A stretch of DNA of 46,256 nt, from contig PAQG01000042.1 of the NCBI GenBank assembly GCA_002709645.1, positions 1 to 46,256 on the forward strand. Reading direction: 5' to 3'. The notes beneath the pieces were generated by a model. The model ran no database searches and had not been told where the DNA came from. It worked only from the letters and a program-made list of their open reading frames with translations. Within the stretch, counting starts at the first letter, position 1; each line of letters starts with the position of its first letter. Position numbers and translations under genes: made by a program. Shown here piece after piece: positions 17,931-25,621 of the stretch. The stretch comes from Acidimicrobiaceae bacterium (GTDB taxonomy: Bacteria > Actinomycetota > Acidimicrobiia > Acidimicrobiales > UBA8592).

Positions 17931-17962
17931 TTATGGGGCCCCAGGCAACTGGGGCCCCATAA
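17931..17962. terminator. Strong intercistronic hairpin between binding protein and permease
   Basis: TTATGGGGCCCCAG (17931-17944) and CTGGGGCCCCATAA (17949-17962) form a perfect 14-bp stem closed by a GCAA tetraloop, 25 bases after the binding-protein stop. It is followed by A residues, not T, so on the plus strand it is not a classical intrinsic terminator. It may act as a partial terminator or 3' stabiliser that keeps binding-protein mRNA in excess over the permease genes, as in many ABC operons. Each arm contains the palindrome GGGGCCCC. Confidence 0.6.
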
Positions 17963-18016
17963 AAAATGAAGTAAAAAAATATTTAGCAACAAAGTCAACA
18001 GAGTATCGGGAGCGAA

Positions 18017-18904
18017 ATGGTTGATTACATCCAAATAGCATGGCAGGGACTTGTATCCGGTTTCGCATATGCTCTTATCGGCCTTGCTCTCGTCATGGTC
18101 TACAAAACAGCGAGAATTCTTAACTTTGCTGCCGGAACTATGGCGGGAATCTCAGGTTTCTTGGCCCATTGGTGGGCCGCAGAGAATGATATGCCTTTTG
18201 CTATAGCAATTATCTTTGCCATGATTATGACCGCAGTCGGGACTTACGTCATAGAACGTCTCACTGTTCGACCACTCATCAAGTTAGGAGACTTTCTCCC
18301 GATAGTTATCATGACATTAGGAGTTGAAGAACTTCTAGCAAACGTCTCTCTTCTTTGGTGGGGAGGAAGCGCACAGAGATACCGTGTCCCTGGTGATATC
18401 GATAGAATAAACTGGCTTATAGGCGATTTTAGATTAAATGCTTGGCACGTCGTCGTCGCTGGCACAACATTTGTTACCCTTTCAATCGTTGGATACGTAA
18501 TTAATCAAACTGAACTTGGCCTAGGAATGAAGGCCTTCGCAGAAGATCAAGACGCTGCGAAATTAATGGGAGTGAAAGAATCCACTGTTTCTATTTGGAC
18601 ATGGGTTCTTTCTGCATTAGTTGGTGGGGTTACCGGAATAGTTTATGCCCCAGTGCTTTTCCTCCAACAGGACTACATGAATATCATCTTTATCAAAGGG
18701 TTTGTCGCAGCTATCCTTGGTGGATTCTTAAGCCTTTCTGGAGGTGTCGCCGGTGGGCTGCTTCTCGGGGAATTGGAAGCATTCACTATCAAATGGGCAC
18801 CTAGAGAATTCGCAGCAGCTCTTCCAGTGGTAATCGTATTTATCGTACTGCTGATTCGGCCACATGGACTCTTCACAAGAGAGAAAGGGCATGAACGAGT
18901 ATGA
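18017..18904 (+). CDS. livH: Branched-chain amino-acid type ABC permease LivH
   Basis: 295-residue integral membrane protein with about eight hydrophobic segments. It opens with IAWQGLVSGFAYALIGLALVMVYK, broken here by family-typical spacing, and then has ILNFAAGTMAG, the conserved LivH motif. The cytoplasmic EAA-like loop is GMKAFAEDQDAAKLMGV near 170-186. GGGAG precedes the ATG. It forms the inner-membrane channel with the LivM part of the next gene, whose ATG overlaps its stop (ATGA at 18901-18904). Confidence 0.93.
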   Translation: MVDYIQIAWQGLVSGFAYALIGLALVMVYKTARILNFAAGTMAGISGFLAHWWAAENDMPFAIAIIFAMIMTAVGTYVIERLTVRPLIKLGDFLPIVIMTLGVEELLANVSLLWWGGSAQRYRVPGDIDRINWLIGDFRLNAWHVVVAGTTFVTLSIVGYVINQTELGLGMKAFAEDQDAAKLMGVKESTVSIWTWVLSALVGGVTGIVYAPVLFLQQDYMNIIFIKGFVAAILGGFLSLSGGVAGGLLLGELEAFTIKWAPREFAAALPVVIVFIVLLIRPHGLFTREKGHERV

Positions 18905-20754
18905 GTACAGATAACCAACAGGCCCAAACCGCTTTAGAGCGGGCCAAAATTCCATTACCAAGATTTCTAAAGAAAAACCACTATTTGGGTTTTCTAGGAA
19001 TACTGCTCGTTTATCTCCTTGCTGGAACTTATTCTGCGTATTCCCTAACGATTATGAGCACCATAATCTTCGCAATTATTGGAGCCAGCCTGATAGTTGT
19101 TTTCGGTATGGCAGGTCAGTTAACACTGGGTCATACAATTTTCGTAGCCGGAGGGGTTTTTCTATCCGCCAACATAACCATGGAATGGAGTCGGGGGTTA
19201 GAAACGGAACTTCCTCTTGCCTTTGGTGTTATGTTCATTCTTGGCCTTATTGTAGGATTTCCCAGTTTACGCGTTAACGAGTTATACCTAGCTTTGGCTA
19301 CGTTCGCCGTAGCCTTTGTCGGTGTGCAAGTCCTTTTTGAATGGGAACAATTTACCGGGGGTGGATCAGGAAAACCCGTAGGTAAGCTTGAATTCTTTGG
19401 TCGTGAATTTAGTCGTGGCCCTACCCTAGTTCGTATCGCTTTAATAATAATGTTGTTCACATTTTGGATTGTCGGCAATTTCCAAGATGGTAGAACTGGA
19501 CGAGCATGGAATGCTTTGAGAACTAGCGAAACTGCCGCAAGGGCCTCTGGTCTTCCTGTAGCTTGGCTGAAGATTCTTTGTTTCGCAATTGGTGGTGGCC
19601 TAGCAGGTCTTGGCGGAGTCCTCTATGCACATACACTTCGATACGCCATTCCGGAAAATTATGGAGTGAACCTTTCAATAATTGTTGTTCTTGCTTTGAT
19701 AATCGGGGGGAAACATCGCCTAATGGGAGCTGTTCTAGGAGCAGTTTATGTTAAATGGCTGCCAGAACTTTCCCGTTCCGTTCAAGAGTACGAAGGTCTC
19801 ATCTATGGTGGAACACTAATTATCTTGACGTTAATAGCCCCTGATGGATTAGTAGGAATGTTTGAATGGGCAGCAGAACGGATAAAGAGTTACAACAACT
19901 CAAAAAATGGTGAAAATTTTAATTCTAAGATTGCAGTTTCAGATATTTCTCCGCTTAGATCTGAATATCTTTCTTCCATAGGGTCGGAAACAACCCGAGG
20001 ACACCTTGTAGTAAAGAATGCAGCTGTTGCGTTTGGCGGTGTAAAGGCAGTTGATGATGTCTCATTTGAGATTCCAGCAGGAGCCGTGACAGGGCTCATT
20101 GGATCAAATGGGGCTGGGAAGACCACTCTCTTTAATGCGATCACCGGACACGTTAAAGGTGCTACAGGTGAGTTTATCCTTGATGGAACTTCTGTTTCAG
20201 GAAAGCCAATTCATGTAAGAGCTCTAACTGGGATAGGCAGAACCTTTCAGAATTTAAATCTTCATGATGACTTAAATGTGCTTGAGCATGCTTTACTTGG
20301 CCTTGATAGAAACACTAATTACAGTCGTATAGCGGAGTCTTTTAGACTGCCCTGGGTTCTTAGAGAAGAGAAGAAGGCGCACTTTGTTGCCGCTGAACTT
20401 CTAGATCACATGGATTTACTGGAATACTGGGATGAAAAAGTTGAAGACCTTCCTTATGGGTTGCAAAAGCGTGTTGATGTCGTTCGAGCCTTAGCGTCTA
20501 ATCCCGGTATATTACTTCTAGATGAACCCGCAGCTGGACTTCCAACTGCAGAGGCTCTGGAAATGATGCAGAAAGTACAAGAATACGCAAAGCATATTTC
20601 AGCCGGAGTACTTATTATTGAGCACAATGTTGAATTAGTAGCTGATGTTAGCGAGCGAATAATTGTCCTAGATGCTGGAAAGACGATCGCGGATGGTACT
20701 CCTGAAGAGGTAACACGAAATGAAGAAGTTATAGCTGCATACTTAGGGACTTGA
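18901..20754 (+). CDS. livM-livG: LivM permease - LivG ATPase fusion
   Basis: 617 residues joining two normally separate subunits. Residues about 30-330 form a LivM-type permease with GMAGQLTLGHTIFVAGGVF and the loop AWNALRTSETAARASGLPV. After a polar linker (about 335-365) comes a LivG-type ATPase: Walker A GSNGAGKTTL near 400-409, Q-loop FQN near 445, signature LPYGLQKRVDVVRAL near 518, Walker B ILLLDEP, and the switch His in IIEHNVEL. The signature deviates from LSGGQ, which is usual for LivG. Overlapping starts on both sides couple it to LivH and LivF. The reading frame is continuous, so the fusion is not a frameshift artefact. Confidence 0.93.
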   Translation: MSTDNQQAQTALERAKIPLPRFLKKNHYLGFLGILLVYLLAGTYSAYSLTIMSTIIFAIIGASLIVVFGMAGQLTLGHTIFVAGGVFLSANITMEWSRGLETELPLAFGVMFILGLIVGFPSLRVNELYLALATFAVAFVGVQVLFEWEQFTGGGSGKPVGKLEFFGREFSRGPTLVRIALIIMLFTFWIVGNFQDGRTGRAWNALRTSETAARASGLPVAWLKILCFAIGGGLAGLGGVLYAHTLRYAIPENYGVNLSIIVVLALIIGGKHRLMGAVLGAVYVKWLPELSRSVQEYEGLIYGGTLIILTLIAPDGLVGMFEWAAERIKSYNNSKNGENFNSKIAVSDISPLRSEYLSSIGSETTRGHLVVKNAAVAFGGVKAVDDVSFEIPAGAVTGLIGSNGAGKTTLFNAITGHVKGATGEFILDGTSVSGKPIHVRALTGIGRTFQNLNLHDDLNVLEHALLGLDRNTNYSRIAESFRLPWVLREEKKAHFVAAELLDHMDLLEYWDEKVEDLPYGLQKRVDVVRALASNPGILLLDEPAAGLPTAEALEMMQKVQEYAKHISAGVLIIEHNVELVADVSERIIVLDAGKTIADGTPEEVTRNEEVIAAYLGT

Positions 20755-21470
20755 TGATGACTGGATTAGAAATTACAAACTTAAAAGTTGGATATAGCCG
20801 TAATGAAGTGATTCATGGCCTTGACCTAAAGGTAAATCCGGGTGAAAAAGTCGCTCTTCTTGGCGCTAATGGTGCTGGAAAGTCTACTGTCCTAAGAACA
20901 ATATCTGGACTATTAACACCCACGGAAGGCTCCATAACATTTAATGGAGAAGAAATTGGGGGATCTAACCCGGCAAATCTTGTTGAGATGGGAGTTATTC
21001 AAGTTCCAGAAGGAAGGCGTGTGTTCCCAGGCCTAAACGTTGAAGATAACTTAAAAGTTGCTAATTATGGAAAGTCTCCAGATCTCCTAGAAGAAGGCCT
21101 TGAAGCTGTCTATAAGAAATTCCCTATACTTCAAGAGCGTCGTAAACAGGCTGCTGGTCTTCTTAGTGGTGGACAACAGCAAATGCTTTCACTCAGTAGA
21201 GCTATTATCGCAAAACCTAAATTACTTTTAATTGATGAAATGTCGCTTGGGCTGGCTCCGTTACTTGTGAAAGATTTTTACGAGCAATTGGCTGATTTGT
21301 TCTCAGAGGATGTAACACTTCTTCTGGTTGAGCAGAATGCAGGGTTAGCCCTCAAATACTGTTCCAGATTCTATGTACTAAGAAACGGTGAACTAGTTCT
21401 TGAAAGCAACTCTGAGGATTACAAAGATAACCCGACTGCATTACAGTCTGCTTACTTGGGTGTTGACTGA
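20754..21470 (+). CDS. livF: Liv-type ABC transporter ATPase LivF
   Basis: About 238 residues. Walker A GANGAGKST is near 35-43, Q-loop VIQVPEGRRVF (the LivF-characteristic PEGRRVFP), signature LLSGGQQQMLSLSRA near 135, Walker B LLLIDEMSLGL and switch-region LLVEQNAGLAL. It dimerises with the LivG part of the preceding fusion to power uptake. The start is ambiguous: ATG at 20754 overlaps the upstream stop (TGATG), a second ATG follows at 20757, and an in-frame TTG lies at 20751. AGGGA at 20744-20748 serves any of them. Confidence 0.93.
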   Translation: MMTGLEITNLKVGYSRNEVIHGLDLKVNPGEKVALLGANGAGKSTVLRTISGLLTPTEGSITFNGEEIGGSNPANLVEMGVIQVPEGRRVFPGLNVEDNLKVANYGKSPDLLEEGLEAVYKKFPILQERRKQAAGLLSGGQQQMLSLSRAIIAKPKLLLIDEMSLGLAPLLVKDFYEQLADLFSEDVTLLLVEQNAGLALKYCSRFYVLRNGELVLESNSEDYKDNPTALQSAYLGVD

Positions 21471-21516
21471 TCCATGCCTTTAACGCACTTGACTATTTGT
21501 CAGGTTTGGAGATTCA

Positions 21517-21999
21517 ATGGCAAGGATTGAGGTTCCAAATGGTGATGACCTTGAACGTCTTCGATTATGGAAAATGGCACCAGCATTTTCTGAAGCGGTA
21601 GATTCCTTCCGAATAGCAGCACATGAAGAAAGCATTCTTTCAGTAAGAGAACGTGAAGTAGCGAGAATGAAAATAGCTGTGATCAATCAATGCCCTATAT
21701 GACTTGACACTCGAACTTCGTCGGGAACGGGTGATCATCTTAAGGAAGAAGAGTATTTACAGATTATTGACGGCAGTATCCCGAAGTCATTAACGCAAAG
21801 AGAGAAATTAGCTATCAATTTCGCTAAAGAATTTTCTATTTCACCTGAGAATCTTAATGAAGGTTTCTTTAGCGATCTAAGAAATAAGTTTACTGGCAGG
21901 GAAATCGTTGAACTTTCTGGATATTGTGCTTTCTGTTTGGGGATCGGACGTGTTTACAAAGTTCTTGATATCGCAAACGAGTGTCCGGTTATTCACTGA
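21517..21999 (+). CDS. Probable selenoprotein: CMD/AhpD-like family, Cys-x-x-Sec
   Basis: Carboxymuconolactone decarboxylase/AhpD-like protein of 160 residues if the in-frame TGA at 21700-21702 is read as selenocysteine 62. The family motif E-x11-C-x2-C-x3-H appears as Glu47, Cys59, Sec62 and Arg66 (INQCPI, Sec, LDTR), so TGA sits exactly where the second redox Cys belongs. The frame stays open for 98 more codons with family-like sequence (LTQREKLAINFAKEF, GREIVELSG, a second CAFC at 137-140, LGIGRVYKVLDI). A SECIS-like hairpin follows at 21705-21737. GGAG precedes the ATG. AhpD-like proteins are thiol-dependent peroxidase or disulfide reductase partners. It follows livF and overlaps the convergent ligase by 11 bases. 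The alternative is a nonsense mutation or base error in a Cys codon. Confidence 0.8.
21705..21737 (+). promoter_or_regulatory. Candidate bacterial SECIS element (CMD/AhpD-like gene)
   Basis: Just downstream of the TGA, TGA plus CACTCG (21705-21713) pairs with CGGGTG and TCA (21728-21733, 21735-21737), with one bulged A and one G-U. Inside, CTT/GGG can form a short upper stem around the loop CGTC. The loop carries G21720-U21721, 17 bases after the TGA. Bacterial SECIS elements need a GU in the apical loop about 16-37 bases after UGA; SelB binds it with Sec-tRNA. The upper stem relies on G-U pairs, so the fold is plausible rather than strong. Confidence 0.55.
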
Positions 22000-23542
22000 G
22001 AGTCTTTTGAATTTGCTTTCTAAGTTCACGTTTCAATATTTTTCCGGTTGGGGCTTTGGGCAACTCAGAAACAAATTCAACGAATTTGGGTTTTTGATAA
22101 CTAGCTAGATTTCGTTTGGCTTCTTTTATGATTTCTCCCTCGGTAATGGAATAACCTGGTTTGAGTACCACGTATGCTTTTACAGATTCGCCCCATTCTT
22201 CATCAGGTACACCTATTACCGCTACTTCGAGCACTGCATCGTTAAGCCCTATTGCTTCTTCCACTTGTATTGAATAGATATTCTCTCCCCCAGAAATAAT
22301 CATGTCCTTTGCTCGGTCAACGATAAAACAATAACCTTCATGATCCCAAGTAGCTATATCTCCGGTCCACATCCAACCATTTTTTATAGTTTTTGCTGTT
22401 AAATCCGGACGCCCGTAATAGCCAACCATGTTGGCATATGATTTGACTATAATTTCTCCCGGAGTTTTATTATCTCTAGGAACCACTTGCCCTTGAGGGT
22501 CTACAATTCGTACTGAAGTTACGAAACCTTCTCTACCGCAGGAACGTAAACGTTCGGGGTGATATCCGTCTTGCACGGCTTTCAAATGATCTTCTTGACT
22601 CAAGAAAGTCATTGTTGTGCCTTCAGTCTGACCGTATCCTTGGATCAAAGTGCAGGGGAAAGAGTCAAGAGCTTCCTTAATAACTCTGGAAGGCATTGGC
22701 CCCCCGCCATATTGTATGTTCCTCAGAGAGGATAGATCATAGGAAGAGAAATTCTCGGCGGCCATCATCCAGTTAAGCATTGTTGTTACTCCAAGAAATG
22801 CAGAAACTCTTTCTATTTCAATAAGGTCTAATGCTAACTTTGGCTCAAAGTTCATAAGCACCAGCGGGCATCCATGTGCATGGTAATTCATTGCTAATAC
22901 AACAGGGATATGAAACATTTGCCCAGTGAGCATATAGACGTCATTTGGTACGATTCTTTCGGCGACAGTTTGATTCTGCATCCCAAACCAAACACTTCTA
23001 TGAGAGTGCAGCGCTCCTTTTGATTCTCCCGTAGTTCCCCCCGTATAGAGAATAAAGAAGCTATCTTCTCCCCCAATTTCTTTACAGACTGAAGGTTCAT
23101 CTTCTCCATGGCTTTCTGTAAGTTTTTCAAAAGAACCATCACCTGATTCTCCGTATTCAAGCCAGTGCCCAACAGTGTCATTGCCTTTTTGCACGTCACA
23201 GATTAGTTCGTTGAAAAATGCTTCTGATATAACAGCACGTGGGCTTCCATTGTTGATGATCTTAATTAGCTCAGTTGCAGATAGTCGCCAATTCATTGGT
23301 TGTGCGATAAGACCTGATCGTCCACAAGCATAAAAAATAGCCAAATGTTCAATTGAGTTACGACTTACGATACCAACACAATCCCCTTTTTTTAGACCTA
23401 GTGATAGTAGACCATTTGCAATTTTATTAACGTACCTATCTAACTCAGCAAAAGTAATACGCTTATCATTCGTTGAGTCAAAAATTGCAGTTTTGTCGGG
23501 CGTTAAATTAGCCCATTTTTGAGCGATTAGACCGATATTCAT
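21989..23542 (-). CDS. AMP-dependent acyl-CoA ligase (long/medium-chain type)
   Basis: About 517 residues. P-loop ILYTGGTTGESKG (with a Gly replacing the usual first Ser), QGYGQTEGTT adenine motif, WMWTGDIATWD hinge, DRAKDMIISGGENIYS and catalytic Lys in APTGKILKREL. I take MNIGLIAQKW at 23542 as the start: it lies 16 bases after the SDR stop, whereas a frame opening at 23689 would overlap the SDR by 131 bases with unrelated sequence. Convergent with the selenoprotein gene. Confidence 0.9.
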   Translation of the reverse strand: MNIGLIAQKWANLTPDKTAIFDSTNDKRITFAELDRYVNKIANGLLSLGLKKGDCVGIVSRNSIEHLAIFYACGRSGLIAQPMNWRLSATELIKIINNGSPRAVISEAFFNELICDVQKGNDTVGHWLEYGESGDGSFEKLTESHGEDEPSVCKEIGGEDSFFILYTGGTTGESKGALHSHRSVWFGMQNQTVAERIVPNDVYMLTGQMFHIPVVLAMNYHAHGCPLVLMNFEPKLALDLIEIERVSAFLGVTTMLNWMMAAENFSSYDLSSLRNIQYGGGPMPSRVIKEALDSFPCTLIQGYGQTEGTTMTFLSQEDHLKAVQDGYHPERLRSCGREGFVTSVRIVDPQGQVVPRDNKTPGEIIVKSYANMVGYYGRPDLTAKTIKNGWMWTGDIATWDHEGYCFIVDRAKDMIISGGENIYSIQVEEAIGLNDAVLEVAVIGVPDEEWGESVKAYVVLKPGYSITEGEIIKEAKRNLASYQKPKFVEFVSELPKAPTGKILKRELRKQIQKTLSE

Positions 23543-23558
23543 ATTGGCATATTTCTCT

Positions 23559-24389
23559 TCACAAACCTGAACGCCCTGCTTCTCTTTGAAATGGCATCGG
23601 TTCAGAGTGTGGTGGATCATTCGGTGTTGACCCTGTCGTAACACCGCCATCAACAACAAGGCAGTGTCCATTTGTATTACCAGACTCATCAGAAGCTAGA
23701 TAGACGGCGGCGTTTGCGACATCTATAGGAAGACCTGGCCTATTGAGGATTGGAGATTTAGCTCTGACAACTTCTGTCACCTGTTCAAGGTCGTTATGGT
23801 CATCCATGTAAGCAGCTGCTACTAACGGTGTCACTGTTGATCCAGGAGCAATACAGTTCACTCTAATTCCTGAACGGCATAGTTCTGCAGCTACATTTTT
23901 TGTTAAACCCACTACCCCATGTTTCGCTGCCGCATACACATGAGGGCCGAGCCCTCCTGTAACTCCAGCAGTGCTAGCGATATTAATAATCGCACCTGAC
24001 TGATTCTGCTTCATATGAATCGCAGCATATTTGATCCCTAAGAAAGTTCCGAATAGAAGAATGTCAAGTGTCGCTTTGAATTCCTCAGATGGGATCGTTG
24101 CTATAGGGCCTCGGTTTCCAACAATGCCAGCATTGTTCATAACAATATCTAGAGTCCCGAATTCTTTAACTGCGTATGCCATAAGCGACTCAACATCTTT
24201 CTCGCTGGTAACGTCGCAATGCTGATAGCATGCATTTGAGCCAAGATTTTCAGCTAGTTTTGCCCCACGTTCATCTTGGATATCTCCGATAACCACTGAA
24301 GCTCCTTCTTCAATGAACCTATGTGCAGTGGCTTCTCCGATACCCGAAGCTGCTCCTGTAATTACGGAAACCTTTCCATCAAGTCGCAT
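23559..24389 (-). CDS. Short-chain dehydrogenase/reductase (SDR)
   Basis: 276-residue SDR with TGAASGIG at 11-18, NNAG 85-88, Ser139, Tyr152 and Lys156 (YAAAK) and CLVVDGGVTTG. The C-terminal extension (NDPPHSEPMPFQREAG) is longer than in the other SDRs here. It lies between an MFS carrier and a ligase on the minus strand, with 14- and 16-base gaps, and is likely co-transcribed with both. Confidence 0.9.
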   Translation of the reverse strand: MRLDGKVSVITGAASGIGEATAHRFIEEGASVVIGDIQDERGAKLAENLGSNACYQHCDVTSEKDVESLMAYAVKEFGTLDIVMNNAGIVGNRGPIATIPSEEFKATLDILLFGTFLGIKYAAIHMKQNQSGAIINIASTAGVTGGLGPHVYAAAKHGVVGLTKNVAAELCRSGIRVNCIAPGSTVTPLVAAAYMDDHNDLEQVTEVVRAKSPILNRPGLPIDVANAAVYLASDESGNTNGHCLVVDGGVTTGSTPNDPPHSEPMPFQREAGRSGL

Positions 24390-24403
24390 TAATCCCCTTT
24401 ATA

Positions 24404-25570
24404 TCAAGTTAATTGGGTTTCTATTTTCCCTGCTTTAAACCAGGCGAATACCGCTGCAAGCAGCAAAATCGCCGTACCTGCCCAAGGATACGCAAAGCTT
24501 CCAGTCCAGTCCACAACGTATCCAAATAATCCAGGCGATGCTAAGGCGCCGAGATAATACCCTGTCATGGTAACTCCTGTAGCTCTACTAACAGAAAAGG
24601 GTGCCTTATCGACGACACAGGCATGCATAGTTCCTATCGCAGCAAGTTGTGCAGTTACTCCAATAATCGCCCCTACTAGAACTATCCAAACTCCAATCAC
24701 AAGACCCAATATTATAAAGCCGACAGCGATCGCTGAAATGGTCAAAAGAGCCATAATAAGCTGTATTCGTTTTTCCGCACCCACTCGGTCTGCATGTAGT
24801 CCGTTCAATATCATTCCGATTACACCGCAAAAACAAGCGATAGATGTGATTGCACCAGCTAAGCCAGATGATACGTCTAAGGAATCTTCTAAATATGAAA
24901 CGATCCAAGAATAAAGAGGTTGCGATCCTGCTATTAAAAGAAATGACGCTATACCAAACCAATAGAACTTAACTGGAAGGGATTTTGCGATAAGGGATTC
25001 TCCTAACTCAAAGTCGTCATCTGGGACGATCATAAGAGCTGCAAGACCAACAACGAGTGCGCAAATACCATTTACCACCAGAATATTCTCCCATTGCCAT
25101 TTTCCTGCCGACCATGGGCCAATTGCCGAAGCTACAGTCGCCATGAATGGAACACCTGCAGTTTTTATGGACATCGCAAGCGTGCGTTGGACTTCAGGGA
25201 TTGCCTTACCTATTGCAGCATTCGTTCCCGTGTTTGTAAGACCGTAAGCTGCTCCTGCTACCAAACTGGAAATTACCCACATTGCATAGTTCCCAAGAAT
25301 AGCTATTAGAAATGAGCATGTTGCTACTGCAAGCATGTCTGCAAAAATTACTTTTCGTGGCCCGTAAAGTTCCGTAATTTTCCCTGCGAGTATGGACCCT
25401 ATTCCGGTAGCACCAAAATAGATTCCCACTATCAGACCAACTTTACCTTTCGAAACGCCGAGGTCTTCGCTAAGTACCGTAGCCAGAAACCCAGGGAAAA
25501 ATCCCAACGACGCACCTACACCAACACTTCCAGCTGAAACTCCTATAAGGGCCCTATCTCTACTTTTCAT
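24404..25570 (-). CDS. Major facilitator superfamily (MFS) transporter
   Basis: 388 residues with about twelve hydrophobic segments. The loop between helices 2 and 3, GKITELYGPRKVIFADML, carries the MFS motif A pattern (G-x3-D/E-R/K-x-G-x-R/K-R/K), and the equivalent in the second half is HADRVGAEKRIQL. There is no signal peptide or extra domain. Its place at the head of an SDR-ligase operon suggests it carries the substrate that the ligase activates or exports a product; both are inference. Confidence 0.9.
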   Translation of the reverse strand: MKSRDRALIGVSAGSVGVGASLGFFPGFLATVLSEDLGVSKGKVGLIVGIYFGATGIGSILAGKITELYGPRKVIFADMLAVATCSFLIAILGNYAMWVISSLVAGAAYGLTNTGTNAAIGKAIPEVQRTLAMSIKTAGVPFMATVASAIGPWSAGKWQWENILVVNGICALVVGLAALMIVPDDDFELGESLIAKSLPVKFYWFGIASFLLIAGSQPLYSWIVSYLEDSLDVSSGLAGAITSIACFCGVIGMILNGLHADRVGAEKRIQLIMALLTISAIAVGFIILGLVIGVWIVLVGAIIGVTAQLAAIGTMHACVVDKAPFSVSRATGVTMTGYYLGALASPGLFGYVVDWTGSFAYPWAGTAILLLAAVFAWFKAGKIETQLT

Positions 25571-25621
25571 ACGGTGGCACGCGAAGTAGTTGTGAATATT
25601 TCTGAATCATCCGGCTCATAT

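Noticed and set aside
21517-21702. A complete 61-residue protein ending at TGA 21702
   Set aside because: It would stop inside the family motif, and the frame continues with 98 family-like codons and a SECIS-like hairpin; read instead as one selenoprotein gene.
23543-23689. N-terminal extension of the ligase at 21989
   Set aside because: It runs into the SDR coding sequence and has no ligase similarity.
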